Positions 27,784-36,558 of a stretch of 64,000 nt of DNA are shown here, piece by piece. The translations under genes were made by a program, and so were the position numbers. Within the stretch, counting starts at the first letter, position 1. Every line of letters begins with the position of its first letter. Location: positions 68,931 to 132,930 of the forward strand of contig JBQTJX010000043.1 in the NCBI GenBank assembly GCA_052386675.1, in the 5' to 3' direction. The stretch comes from RBG-16-66-20 sp052386675 (lineage in GTDB: Bacteria; Pseudomonadota; Gammaproteobacteria; Burkholderiales; SG8-39). Below the pieces are notes generated by a model. That model was not told where the DNA came from. It did not search any database and saw only the letters and a program-made list of their open reading frames with translations.

Positions 27784-28653
27784 ATGGCATTCTGGTTCGA
27801 ACTCGTCGCCACCGGCCTGATCACCGGCGGCATCTACGCGCTGGTGGCGCTGGGCCTCAACCTGCAGTACGGGTTGATGCGCATCATGAACATTTCGCAC
27901 GGCGAGTTCCTGATGCTGGGCGCCTACCTGACCTGGCTCGGGCATACGGTGCTCCAGGTGAACCCGATCATGTTCCTGCCCGTGGTGGCGCTCGCGCTGT
28001 TCGTGCTCGGGGTGGCGGTGTACTGGCTGTGCTTCCGGCGCATCATCCGCACCGCGCCGGCGGTGGAGGTGATCGAGGCGCGGAGCCTGCTGGTGGGCTT
28101 CGGCCTCATGTTCCTGGTGCAGAACGCCGCCTACCTTGCCTGGGGCGCGGACCTGCGCGGCTATTCATTCCTGACCGAGGCGGTCGACCTGGGCGGCGCG
28201 CGCTTCCAGGTGAACCGCCTGGTGGTGTTCGCCTTCGCGGTCGGCGCGAGCCTCGCGCTGCTCGCCGTGCTGCGCTGGACGCTGATCGGCAAGGCGGTGC
28301 GCGCCATGATGCAGTCGCCCACCGGCGCGCAGCTGGTCGGCATCGACACGCGCTACCTTCATCCCGTGGTGTTCGGGCTCGGCCTCGCCATGGCGGGTGT
28401 CGCCGGCGCCCTGCTTTCGATGGTTTACGAGATCTCCCCCGGCATGGGCGAGCCCTACACCGTCACCGCGCTGATCGTGATCGTCCTGGGTGGCCTGGGC
28501 AGTGCGCTGGGCTCGCTGCTGGGCGGGTTCCTCCTCGGCCTCGTTGAAACCTTCGGCATGCACTTCACCAGCCCGTCGCTGAAGATGCTCCTGTCCTACG
28601 CCGTGCTGATCGGCGTGCTGCTCGCGCGCCCCAAGGGGCTGTTCGCGCGATGA
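27784..28653 (+). CDS. livH: LIV-type ABC transporter permease 1
   Basis: A 289-residue inner-membrane permease. Family features: TGGIYALVALGLNLQYGLMRIMNISHGEFLMLGAYL at the N-terminus, a cytoplasmic loop with IGKAVRAMMQSPTGAQLVGID (the ATPase-contact segment), and TALIVIVLGGLGSALGSLLGGFLLGLVETFG near the end. About eight membrane segments are visible. The stop overlaps the livM start by 4 nt. It acts with LivM, LivG and the LivF domain. Confidence 0.94.
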   Translation: MAFWFELVATGLITGGIYALVALGLNLQYGLMRIMNISHGEFLMLGAYLTWLGHTVLQVNPIMFLPVVALALFVLGVAVYWLCFRRIIRTAPAVEVIEARSLLVGFGLMFLVQNAAYLAWGADLRGYSFLTEAVDLGGARFQVNRLVVFAFAVGASLALLAVLRWTLIGKAVRAMMQSPTGAQLVGIDTRYLHPVVFGLGLAMAGVAGALLSMVYEISPGMGEPYTVTALIVIVLGGLGSALGSLLGGFLLGLVETFGMHFTSPSLKMLLSYAVLIGVLLARPKGLFAR

Positions 28654-29576
28654 GGCGATTCACGCTGCGCGACTCGATCCTCGCCACGCTGCTGGCCGCG
28701 CTGGTGCTCTCGGCGATGCCCTGGCTGATGTCGGACTTCGCCCTGGCGCTGACGCTCACTTGCCTGATGTACGCCGGGCTGGCGGTGAGCTGGGCGATGT
28801 TCTGCGGCGCGACCAACTACCTGTCGCTTGCCACGGCGGCGTTCTTCGGCATGGGTGCCTACGTCACCGCATGGGGGGCCGAGACGCTGCCCTACGGAGT
28901 CGCGGTGCTGCTGGGGGGGCTGGCGGCGGCGGCGTTCGCGGCAATCGTGGGCGCCGCGGTGCTGCACCTGCGCGGCGCATACTTCGCGGTCATCACCTTC
29001 GGCCTGGGCGAACTGGTGCGCCACGCCATCACCTACTATGAGAAGGCCTACGCGGGCACCGTCGGGCGCGTGATCTCCACGCCGCCCGAGTCGGTCACGA
29101 TCTACCACACGGTGCTGCTGCTGTCCGCGCTCGCGATCGTCACGGCGCTCGCGGTGCGCGCGAGCCGCCTCGGCCTCGCCCTGCGCGGCATCGGCTCGGA
29201 CGAGGAGCGCGCCCGCACCCTGGGCGTCGACACGCGGCGCGCGAAGGTCATTGCATTCTCGCTTTCGGCGTTCTTCTCCGGCGCGCTCGGCGCCGCGATG
29301 GCGATGCGCTGGACCTACATCGATCCCCTGTCGGTGTTCAACCCGTTCATCGGCTTCCAGACCGTGCTGATCGCGATGGTGGGCGGCGCGCAGACCATCC
29401 TCGGGCCGATCGCCTCCTCGGTGCTGTTCAGCCTGCTCACCGAGTACCTGCGGCTGCAGTTCCCGTACCTCTTCCTGGTCATCCTCGGCCTGCTGCTCAT
29501 CCTGCTGGTGCTGTACCTGCCCGGAGGGCTTGCCTCCCTGTTTGATCGCTGGCGCTGGAGGAAGAGCCGTGCGTGA
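28650..29576 (+). CDS. livM: LIV-type ABC transporter permease 2
   Basis: A 308-residue inner-membrane permease. It shows ATNYLSLATAAFFGMGAYVTAW, the contact loop RLGLALRGIGSDEERARTLGVDTRRAKVIAFSLSAFFSGALGA, and IGFQTVLIAMVGGAQTILGPI. About nine hydrophobic segments are present and the length is normal for LivM. It overlaps livH upstream and livG downstream; the livG start lies 8 nt inside its 3' end. Confidence 0.94.
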   Translation: MRRFTLRDSILATLLAALVLSAMPWLMSDFALALTLTCLMYAGLAVSWAMFCGATNYLSLATAAFFGMGAYVTAWGAETLPYGVAVLLGGLAAAAFAAIVGAAVLHLRGAYFAVITFGLGELVRHAITYYEKAYAGTVGRVISTPPESVTIYHTVLLLSALAIVTALAVRASRLGLALRGIGSDEERARTLGVDTRRAKVIAFSLSAFFSGALGAAMAMRWTYIDPLSVFNPFIGFQTVLIAMVGGAQTILGPIASSVLFSLLTEYLRLQFPYLFLVILGLLLILLVLYLPGGLASLFDRWRWRKSRA

Positions 29577-30336
29577 GCCGCTGCTCTCCGCGCGGGGCGT
29601 GAGCGTGCGCTTCGGCGGCCTGGTGGCCGTGGACGGGGTGGACCTGGATGTGCATGGCGGCGAGCTGGTCGGCATCATCGGCCCCAACGGCGCGGGCAAG
29701 ACCACCTTCTTCCACGCGCTGTCGGGCGTGCTCGTCCCCACGGCGGGCCGCATCTTCGTCCTCGGCGACGACCTGACGGGCAAGGAGGCGCATGCCTACG
29801 CGGTGCACGGCATCGCCCGCACCTTCCAGACCCCGCGCGTGTTCAAGGAAATGCCGGCCATCGACAACGTCCGCTTCGGCCTGGCGTTCGCGGGCCGCAC
29901 GCGCAAGCACGCGCATGACGCGTTCGACGAGCCCGGGGCGATCCTGGAGTTCCTCGGCTTGTCCGACGTGGCCGAGGTGCCGGCAGGCGGCCTGACGCCC
30001 TCGAAGCAGCGCCTGCTCGAGATCGGCATGGCGCTCGGCGCGCGCCCGCGCGTGCTGCTGCTCGACGAGGTCGCGGCCGGCCTGACGCACGCTGAAGTCG
30101 AGCTCACGGCGCAGCTCATCCGGCGCGTGCGGGATGAGCTCGGCCTGGCCGTGATCTGGATCGAGCATGCGGTGCGCGTCCTGATGAACTACGTCGAGCG
30201 TGTCGCGGTCCTGCACCAGGGCCGCAAGATCGCCGACGGCGATCCGCGAGCGGTGGCCAAGGACGCGGGGGTGATCGAGGCCTACCTCGGCGACGAGGGC
30301 GAGCCTGCGGTCGAACCTGCACGGAAGGCGGCATGA
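29569..30336 (+). CDS. livG: LIV-type ABC transporter ATPase 1
   Basis: A 255-residue ATPase. Start GTG 29569 was chosen because GGAGGAAG lies at 29557-29564, giving a normal N-terminus (VREPLLSARGVSVRFGGLVAVDG). Walker A is GPNGAGKTT; RTFQTPRVFKEM marks the LivG-type Q-loop; Walker B is VLLLDEVAAGL; and HAVRVLMNYVERV carries the switch His. The ABC signature is degenerate: GGLTPSKQRLLEIGMAL stands where LSGGQQR(R/K)LEIARAL is expected. It overlaps both neighbours by a few bases. Confidence 0.92.
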   Translation: MREPLLSARGVSVRFGGLVAVDGVDLDVHGGELVGIIGPNGAGKTTFFHALSGVLVPTAGRIFVLGDDLTGKEAHAYAVHGIARTFQTPRVFKEMPAIDNVRFGLAFAGRTRKHAHDAFDEPGAILEFLGLSDVAEVPAGGLTPSKQRLLEIGMALGARPRVLLLDEVAAGLTHAEVELTAQLIRRVRDELGLAVIWIEHAVRVLMNYVERVAVLHQGRKIADGDPRAVAKDAGVIEAYLGDEGEPAVEPARKAA

Positions 30337-32555
30337 GCGGCCTCTCGATCAAGGGCCTGTGCGCCGGCTACGGCCCGATCCGCGTGCTGCAGGACGTGGA
30401 CCTCGAGGTGCCTTCGGGCGAGATCACCGTGGTGGTCGGCCCCAACGGCGCGGGCAAGACCACGCTGCTCAAGGCGGTGTCGGGGCTGATCCCGCGCGAG
30501 GGCCTGGTGCTGCTCGACGGCGAGCCACTGCCGCCGGAACCCTCCTCGATCGTGTCGCGCGGCCTGGCGCAGGTGGCCGAAGGGCGGCAGCTGTTCCCGC
30601 AGATGTCGGTGCGCGAGAACCTGGAACTCGGCGCCTACCTCCTGCCGCGGGGCGAGCGCGAGATGCGGCTGCAGCGCATCTTCGAGTTCTTCCCGAAGCT
30701 TGCGCAGCGCCGCGAGCAGATCGCCGGCACGATGTCCGGCGGCGAGCAGCAGATGCTGGCGGTGGGGCGGGCGCTGATGGGCAAGCCCAGGCTGCTCATG
30801 CTGGACGAGCCGTCGCTGGGCCTCGCCCCCAAGATGATCGACGAGCTGCTGGGCATCGTGCGCCGCATCAGGGACGACGGCGTGACCATCCTGCTCGTGG
30901 AGCAGAATGTCGCCAAGGCAATGGCGATCGCCGAGGGCGCCTACGTGATCGAACGCGGCGTGGTGGTGATGAAGGGGCAGGCGGGCAAGCTGCTCAAGTC
31001 GGAGCGTCTTCGCGCCGCCTACCTCGGCGCGGACGTCAAACCTGGAACATTGACCTGGAAAGGAGGCCTCTTCATGGCCGAGAAGCAGACCACCGCGGTG
31101 ACCATCGCCGCCGAGAACGCCTGGAAGGGCAAGGTATTCACCGGACGCTGGCAGCTCGCCAAGGGCGGCACGCGCGAGGTGATCGAGCCCGCGACCGGAA
31201 AGGTGCTCACCGAAGTCGGGTTTGCGGATGCCGAGGACGTGCGCGACGCGGCGCAGGCCGCCGCCGCCGCGCAGGTCGAGTGGGCCAACACGCCGGCGGA
31301 CCAGCGCGCCGCGGTGCTGCGCCGGGCGGCGCAGCTGCTCGAGGCGCACGCCGAGTCCATGCGCGGCTGGATCGTGCGCGAGACGGGCTCGATTCCGCCC
31401 AAGGCGGACTTCGAGCTGCACATGGTCACCGGCATCCTGCTGGAGGCGGCGGCGATCGCGACGCAGCCCCCGGGCATGATGCTGCCCTCGGGCCCCAAGC
31501 GCATGAGCTTCGCGCGCCGCGTGCCGCACGGCGTGATCGGCGTGATCTCGCCCTTCAATGCGCCGCTGATCCTGTCGGCCCGCGCGGTGGCGCCGGCGCT
31601 CGCCCTGGGCAACGCCGTGGTGCTCAAGCCCGATCCGCGCACGCCGGTCACCGGCGGCTTCATGCTGGCGCGCCTGTTCGAGGCTGCGGGACTGCCGCCC
31701 GGCCTGCTGCACGTGCTACCGGGCGATGCGACGGTAGGCGAAGCAATGATCACCGATCCGGACATCGCCATGATCTCGTTCACCGGCTCCACGGCCGCCG
31801 GCAGGCGCGTCGGCGAGTTGGCCAGCCGGCACCTGAAGCGCGTGACGCTGGAGCTCGGAGGCAAGAACTCGACCATCGTGCTGGATGACGCGGACCTGGA
31901 CGTCGCGGCCTCCAGCGCCGCCTGGGGCGCCTACCTGCACCAGGGCCAGATCTGCATGGCCACCGGCACGGTGCTCGCGCAGCGCAGCATCGCGCGCGAC
32001 CTGACCGAGCGGCTGGTGGCGAAGGCGAAGAACCTGCCGGTGGGCGATCCGAGCGCAGGGCCTTGCGCGCTGGGCCCGATCATCAACAGCCGGCAGATCG
32101 AGCGCATCGACGGCATCGTGAAGGACGCCGTCGCCAAGGGCGCGGTGCTGCGAGCCGGCGGCACCTACGACAAGCTGTTCTACAGCCCGACGGTGCTGGA
32201 GGGCGTGCGGCCCGACATGCGCGTGTACTCCGAAGAAGTGTTCGGCCCGGTGCTGTCGGTGCTGACCTTCGACACCGACGAGGAGGCAATCGCAATGAGC
32301 AACGCCACGGACTACGGCCTGTCGACCGGCGTGATCACGCAGTCGGTGGAGCGCGCGATGGCGTTCACCGCGAAGCTGAAGAGCGGCATCATCCACGTCA
32401 ACGACCAGACCGTGGCCGACGAGCCCTGGGTGCCGTTCGGCGGCCGCGGCGCCTCCGGCAACGGCGGGCGCCACGGCGGCGTCGCCAACTGGGAGGAGTT
32501 CACCCAGTGGCAGTGGGTGACCATCCAGGACAAAGCGACGCCGTATCCGTTCTGA
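30333..32555 (+). CDS. livF: LivF ATPase fused in frame to an aldehyde dehydrogenase
   Basis: A single 740-codon frame. Residues 1-235 are a LivF ATPase: Walker A GPNGAGKTT (36-44), MSGGEQQMLAVGRALMG signature, Walker B LLMLDEPSLGL, VEQNVAKAMAIAE. Residues 236-247 are a linker where LivF would normally stop. Residues 248-740 are an NAD-linked aldehyde dehydrogenase of the benzaldehyde/vanillin type: VPHGVIGVISPFNAPL, FTGSTAAGRRVGE, LELGGKNS (general base Glu) and catalytic Cys541 in HQGQICMATGT. A strong ribosome site (AGGAGG 31061-31066) stands 7 nt before the in-frame ATG at 31074, so a free 493-residue dehydrogenase is probably also made. Either this is a true fusion or the livF stop codon was lost. 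Confidence 0.9.
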   Translation: MSGLSIKGLCAGYGPIRVLQDVDLEVPSGEITVVVGPNGAGKTTLLKAVSGLIPREGLVLLDGEPLPPEPSSIVSRGLAQVAEGRQLFPQMSVRENLELGAYLLPRGEREMRLQRIFEFFPKLAQRREQIAGTMSGGEQQMLAVGRALMGKPRLLMLDEPSLGLAPKMIDELLGIVRRIRDDGVTILLVEQNVAKAMAIAEGAYVIERGVVVMKGQAGKLLKSERLRAAYLGADVKPGTLTWKGGLFMAEKQTTAVTIAAENAWKGKVFTGRWQLAKGGTREVIEPATGKVLTEVGFADAEDVRDAAQAAAAAQVEWANTPADQRAAVLRRAAQLLEAHAESMRGWIVRETGSIPPKADFELHMVTGILLEAAAIATQPPGMMLPSGPKRMSFARRVPHGVIGVISPFNAPLILSARAVAPALALGNAVVLKPDPRTPVTGGFMLARLFEAAGLPPGLLHVLPGDATVGEAMITDPDIAMISFTGSTAAGRRVGELASRHLKRVTLELGGKNSTIVLDDADLDVAASSAAWGAYLHQGQICMATGTVLAQRSIARDLTERLVAKAKNLPVGDPSAGPCALGPIINSRQIERIDGIVKDAVAKGAVLRAGGTYDKLFYSPTVLEGVRPDMRVYSEEVFGPVLSVLTFDTDEEAIAMSNATDYGLSTGVITQSVERAMAFTAKLKSGIIHVNDQTVADEPWVPFGGRGASGNGGRHGGVANWEEFTQWQWVTIQDKATPYPF
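31061..31076 (+). promoter_or_regulatory. Internal ribosome binding site and ATG of the aldehyde dehydrogenase part
   Basis: The consensus Shine-Dalgarno AGGAGG (31061-31066, within GGAAAGGAGG) is followed after 7 nt by ATG 31074. It lies inside the livF reading frame, at the point where the aldehyde dehydrogenase homology begins (MAEKQTTAVTIAAENAWKGK). This is the best ribosome site in the operon. It supports independent translation of the dehydrogenase even though no stop separates it from livF. Confidence 0.75.
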
Positions 32556-32564
32556 CCGCGGGGA

Positions 32565-33971
32565 CTAGCGAGTCATCCGCCGGCTGAGCGACGGTTGCGG
32601 CAGGTACGCGCCTGCGCGCCTGAGGGTTTCCACCAGCGCGGACGTGTCCAGGTCGCAGCCGGGTTGCCCGGTGTCAATGGCCTGGCATGCGGCGGTGGCG
32701 GCCGCCTGGCCCATCATGTAGGCGGCGGATTGCGCGCGAATCGAGCCGTGCACCTTGGTGTCGCTGGAATGGCAGCGACCCGCGGCCCAGAGGTTCTCCC
32801 AGCCCTTTGGCACCAGGATGCTGTAGGGGATGCCGACGGACTGGCCGCGAGCCAGATTGTCCTTGCCGTGAAAGTCCTTCAGAAAGCGGTCGTATTCCTC
32901 CTTGGAGGTGTTGGTCGGATGGACGTCCGTCGGGCGGTTGTAGACCGCCACCTGATCGGGAAACTGGCGGTGCGCGCGAAAGTCATCCATCGTCAATTCG
33001 AACTCGCCAACGATCCGCCGCGAGTCGCGCACGCCCATCACCGGCGCCGTGGCCAGGTGTTCTATGTTTGCACAGCCGGGGACGTACTTTCGGTAGAAGG
33101 ACTCGTACTCCAGCGCCAGTTTGCGGCCGAAAATCATGCCATCGGACAGGCTGCGGATGCTCAACGGGTTCAGGTTGAAGACATGGCCGGCGTTGAGTGC
33201 CCCGGTTGAGCGGCCGATCTTGTTCAGCCCCGGCATGAACCGGTCTTCCTGCGAAAAATGGCCTTCCGCGATCGCCTGTTGCAGCAGTTCCGTCTTCGTG
33301 CGGTTCTTCACGGCATCGATGCCGCGCCAGTCGCTTCCGTACTCCGGGTGGTCCCAATCGATGCCGGCGAACAGCGAGCACAGCGTGCTCGGCGCCACCG
33401 TATCGGTGTCGCGCAGTACAACCTTGCATTCTGCGCCGGCCATGGCCGCGATCGCGGCATCGCCGGTTGCATCCACGAATGCCTTGGCGCGGATGAAACG
33501 ATTGCCTTCCACATTGTTGATGACCACGCCATTGATGCGGCGGTTGGTAACGTCGGCTTCGATGACGCGCGTGAAGAAGCGCACCTCCGCACCCGCGCCG
33601 GTCACGAGTTCGTCCAGCACCCGCTTGAGGCCCTCGGGCCGGAACGGAATCCATCGGTTGAGCTGCTTGTGGAAGAAGTCCGGAACCACATGCGGGCCAA
33701 ACAGGCCGCGCGCGTGCATGGTCTCCACCAGTTCCTTCATGAACCCGCCGACCAGCATGCGCTCGCCGTCCGCGATCGGTCCGAAGGACGCGACCAGGCC
33801 GGAGGTTCCCATGCCGCCCAGGCATCCAGTGGCCTCCAGGAGAAGCGTTTTCGCCCCCAGGCGGGCGGCGCTTGCCGCGGCCGCGGAGCCGGCGGGCCCA
33901 CCGCCGGCGACGACGACGTCGTAGCCTTCTTCGACGGGGATGTCGCGAGTGAGCCTGTAGGTCTGCATCAT
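32565..33971 (-). CDS. FAD-dependent oxidoreductase (FAD-dependent dehydrogenase family)
   Basis: A 468-residue flavoprotein. The dinucleotide motif YDVVVAGGGPAGSAAAASAARLG is near residue 17, followed by LLLEATGCLGGMGTSGLV, which is typical of the FAD_oxidored family. AFVDATGDAAIAAMAGA closes the FAD domain, and LWAAGRCHSSDTKVHGSIRAQSAAYMMGQAA is the conserved C-terminal FAD-binding stretch. ATG 33971 overlaps the stop of the upstream Bug gene (ATGA), with AAGGTGGA as ribosome site. It is the last gene of a LysR-Bug-FAD series and probably oxidises the compound bound by that Bug receptor; the substrate is unknown. Confidence 0.87.
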   Translation of the reverse strand: MMQTYRLTRDIPVEEGYDVVVAGGGPAGSAAAASAARLGAKTLLLEATGCLGGMGTSGLVASFGPIADGERMLVGGFMKELVETMHARGLFGPHVVPDFFHKQLNRWIPFRPEGLKRVLDELVTGAGAEVRFFTRVIEADVTNRRINGVVINNVEGNRFIRAKAFVDATGDAAIAAMAGAECKVVLRDTDTVAPSTLCSLFAGIDWDHPEYGSDWRGIDAVKNRTKTELLQQAIAEGHFSQEDRFMPGLNKIGRSTGALNAGHVFNLNPLSIRSLSDGMIFGRKLALEYESFYRKYVPGCANIEHLATAPVMGVRDSRRIVGEFELTMDDFRAHRQFPDQVAVYNRPTDVHPTNTSKEEYDRFLKDFHGKDNLARGQSVGIPYSILVPKGWENLWAAGRCHSSDTKVHGSIRAQSAAYMMGQAAATAACQAIDTGQPGCDLDTSALVETLRRAGAYLPQPSLSRRMTR

Positions 33972-34921
33972 TCCACCTTGATTCCGGACTGCTGCACGAC
34001 CCGGCGCATGCGCTCCAGGTCGGCGCGCACGAATGCTTCGAACTCCGCCGCCGGAAGGTGTGCGGGTTCCAGGCCCTGCGTGGCGAATTGACGGCGCAGT
34101 TCGGGATCCAGGAGAACCTTGACGATGTCCGCCGAAATGCGCTGAACCAGGGGCGCCGGCGTCGCCGCGGGCACTGCGAAGCCGACCCATGTGGTCATCT
34201 CGAACCCGGGGATCGTTTCGGCCACCACCGGTACCTCCGGGTAAACCTCGCTGCGCGCCGGATTGGTCAGCGCGAGCAGTTTCATGCGCCCCTGCTGAAC
34301 GTGGGGCATGGCCGAGCCCATGATCGCGAATGCGAGCGGTACCCGTCCCGCGGTCATGTCCCGGTACAGCGGCGCGCCGCCGTTATAGGGGATGTGCTGC
34401 AGGTCGATCCCGGCCATGGACTTCAGCATCTCTCCGGAAAAATGCGCCGAGGTGCCGATGCCATTGGAGCCGTACTGCAGTTCGCCGGGCTTCTGCTTCG
34501 CGAGTGCGACCAGTTCGGCCACATTGCGCGCCGGCAGCGATGGATGGGCTACCAGTCCGATGATGTAGAAGCCAACCCGCGCAACCGGCGCGAAATCCTT
34601 TATCGGGTCGTACGGCATGTCCTTCCGGATTGCCGGATTGATGGTGTGCGCGCCGGTAATCAGGCCGATGGTGTGGCCGTCCGGAGCGCTTCGGGCCACG
34701 TACTGCGAGCCGACGATCACCCCGCCGCCCGGCTTGAAATCCACCACAACGGACTGGCCCCACATCTGCTGCAGCCGTTCGCCGATGAGACGCACCGTGC
34801 GGTCGTTGGCGCCTCCCGGCGGCTGGGGGACGACGAGTGTCACGGGGCGCGTTGGAAAAACCTGCGCCTGCGCCAGATGCGCGCCAGCCAGCAGTATCAG
34901 CGTTGCGACGACGATTCGCAT
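33968..34921 (-). CDS. Bug/TctC-type periplasmic solute receptor (orphan)
   Basis: A 317-residue exported binding protein: signal peptide MRIVVATLILLAGAHLAQAQ, then FPTRPVTLVVPQPPGGANDRTVR, the GGGVIVGSQYVARSAPDGHT loop and IPYNGGAPLYRDMTAGRV. ATG 34921 follows AGAGGAG; an in-frame upstream start adds eight residues ahead of the signal. No tctA/tctB adjoins it. It is coupled by ATGA to the FAD oxidoreductase and lies downstream of a LysR gene in the same direction, a small import-and-oxidise unit. Confidence 0.92.
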   Translation of the reverse strand: MRIVVATLILLAGAHLAQAQVFPTRPVTLVVPQPPGGANDRTVRLIGERLQQMWGQSVVVDFKPGGGVIVGSQYVARSAPDGHTIGLITGAHTINPAIRKDMPYDPIKDFAPVARVGFYIIGLVAHPSLPARNVAELVALAKQKPGELQYGSNGIGTSAHFSGEMLKSMAGIDLQHIPYNGGAPLYRDMTAGRVPLAFAIMGSAMPHVQQGRMKLLALTNPARSEVYPEVPVVAETIPGFEMTTWVGFAVPAATPAPLVQRISADIVKVLLDPELRRQFATQGLEPAHLPAAEFEAFVRADLERMRRVVQQSGIKVE

Positions 34922-35018
34922 GGGGGGATTCTCCTCTCCCCTCAATATGCGGAGCCAGCCGTCGCATGGTCAAATGACAAGATATGAGGCTGACCAAACC
35001 TGCGGTTATGGCCTCCTC

Positions 35019-35918
35019 CTAGAGCCGCCAGCCCTTCCAGAGACGTTCAAAGGTTGCGCAAAAGAGACGCGCTGGCTGCGACAGCGGACGGTCGCGGTTA
35101 TGCATCAGGCGGACGTCCAGCCGCGGGCTCGGCCGGAAACCAAGCGCGACGAGGTTTGCGAAACTGTTGCCGACCACGGTTGGCGCGTCAACCAGGGCAA
35201 TGCCGACGCCGGCCTGGGCCATCCAGCAGGCGTGGGCCCCGGAACGCACTTCGGTGGAGACCTGTACCGGCTCACCCACGTCCCGATAGGCTTGCTCGAG
35301 CACAGCAGCGAACGCCGGCACACCGGAGGGCGATACGAGGCGCTCGCCGGCGAGGTCGGAGGCGCGTACAAATTTCCTGCGGGCAAGTCGATGCCCACTT
35401 GGCATGACGCACACCAACCCGCACTGGAACTTGGCAACGGCGGCGATATTGGGGTGCTCATTGGGCATCAACGCGATGCCGAGATCGCAGCCCTGCGTGA
35501 GTAACGCCTCGACCAGCAAGTGCGGGACGAGGATCTCAACCCGCGTTTCGATTGCGGGGTGCCGCAGGCTCAGTTCCCTCAGAACAGCGGGCACCACTCC
35601 GGGCGCGAAACTCGAAGAGATGGCCAGGCGCAATGTTCCGGATTCGGGTTTCGCCAGATTGCGCGCGACGTCGCGGACCTTCTGCACCCCGCGCCAGAGG
35701 TCCTCGACCTCGCGATACAGCCTTTGCGCCTCAGGCGTAGGCACCAGGCGACCGCGCAGCCGCTCGAAGAGCTGCAGCCCGCTGCGCCGCTCCGCCATGG
35801 CGAGGACTTTGCTGATGCCGGGCTGGGAAACGTTCAGCAACTGGGCCGCGCCTGTGACAGTTCCAGTCAGCATGACTGCCCGGAACACTTCCATGTGGCG
35901 CAGGTTCATCGCCGACAC
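35019..35918 (-). CDS. LysR-family transcriptional regulator
   Basis: A 299-residue regulator. The N-terminal winged helix-turn-helix is MNLRHMEVFRAVMLTGTVTGAAQLLNVSQPGISKVLAMAE; an effector domain from about residue 95 starts LRLAISSSFAPGVVPAVLREL and includes GVPAFAAVLEQAYRDVG. The Met at residue 4 may be the actual start. It runs in the same direction as the Bug and FAD oxidoreductase genes, 97 bp upstream of the Bug start, instead of divergently as is usual for LysR. It is the natural regulator candidate for them. Confidence 0.92.
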   Translation of the reverse strand: MSAMNLRHMEVFRAVMLTGTVTGAAQLLNVSQPGISKVLAMAERRSGLQLFERLRGRLVPTPEAQRLYREVEDLWRGVQKVRDVARNLAKPESGTLRLAISSSFAPGVVPAVLRELSLRHPAIETRVEILVPHLLVEALLTQGCDLGIALMPNEHPNIAAVAKFQCGLVCVMPSGHRLARRKFVRASDLAGERLVSPSGVPAFAAVLEQAYRDVGEPVQVSTEVRSGAHACWMAQAGVGIALVDAPTVVGNSFANLVALGFRPSPRLDVRLMHNRDRPLSQPARLFCATFERLWKGWRL

Positions 35919-35928
35919 CTTCTCCGTA

Positions 35929-36525
35929 CTAACCCGCTGGCCGCACCCAGGTCTCCGACCACGCCAGGCAGGCGCTGGAGGAATTCCGCTCGCCGCGCTT
36001 CTCCGCCCATGGCTTGCCGGTGGCGACGTGGTTGTTGAACGCCACCTGCGACCAGCGCGCCGGGAAGAAGGTGCTGAACACGCCGATCGGCCGGTTGGCC
36101 GATCCCGGCGGCATGTTGAGCACGAAGGGTGGCAGGAACTCGCGCCATACCATTTCGATCAGCGCATCGGCGGCCTTGATCGTCTCGACCGCCTTGTGGT
36201 CGGCGCCGCCTGAGCGCGCGAACTCGGCCTTCGTAACCGGCAGCGCCGGATCGGCGAAGGCGGGAAAGAGCAGAGACTCGATTTCCTTCTGCAGCCAGCG
36301 CGCCACCGGCTCGTTGTCCGAGTACACCTTCACCGTGTCCCTGGTGAGGCTGCTTTTCGCGAACAGGACATGGCCCGCGCCCGCCGGGCACCACAGCACG
36401 CGCCAATGGCTGAAGCGGTCGGTTTGCGTGGCGCCGCCGTCGGGACTCAGGCGGATAAAGGAATTCTCCCCGGTCATCATCACGTCGTTGGGATCGACCG
36501 GGCTGGGCGCGGCTGGAGCTGTCAT
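35929..36525 (-). CDS. Hypothetical protein, 198 residues
   Basis: Not recognised. A soluble-looking protein with no signal peptide and no membrane segment. A clear AGGAGG stands 5 nt before ATG 36525, so it is a real gene. Notable segments: ENSFIRLSPDGGATQTDRFSHWRVLWCPAGAGHVLFAKSS, a helical TVKVYSDNEPVARWLQKEIESLLFPAF, and a tryptophan-rich C-terminus (FPARWSQVAFNNHVATGKPWAEKRG, then AWSETWVRP). It lies 10 bp upstream of the LysR start in the same direction, and only 33 bp from the divergent TPR gene. It could be co-transcribed with the LysR-Bug-FAD group. Confidence 0.65.
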   Translation of the reverse strand: MTAPAAPSPVDPNDVMMTGENSFIRLSPDGGATQTDRFSHWRVLWCPAGAGHVLFAKSSLTRDTVKVYSDNEPVARWLQKEIESLLFPAFADPALPVTKAEFARSGGADHKAVETIKAADALIEMVWREFLPPFVLNMPPGSANRPIGVFSTFFPARWSQVAFNNHVATGKPWAEKRGERNSSSACLAWSETWVRPAG

Positions 36526-36558
36526 CGTATCCTCCTGGGGTATGCTTCATGTTAGCGC

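Noticed and set aside
30333..31073. A frameshift within livF as explanation of the fusion
   Set aside because: The LivF motifs run to residue 235 in one frame and the dehydrogenase continues in the same frame. Only a lost stop or true fusion fits, although an out-of-frame TGA near 31051 means a sequencing error cannot be excluded.
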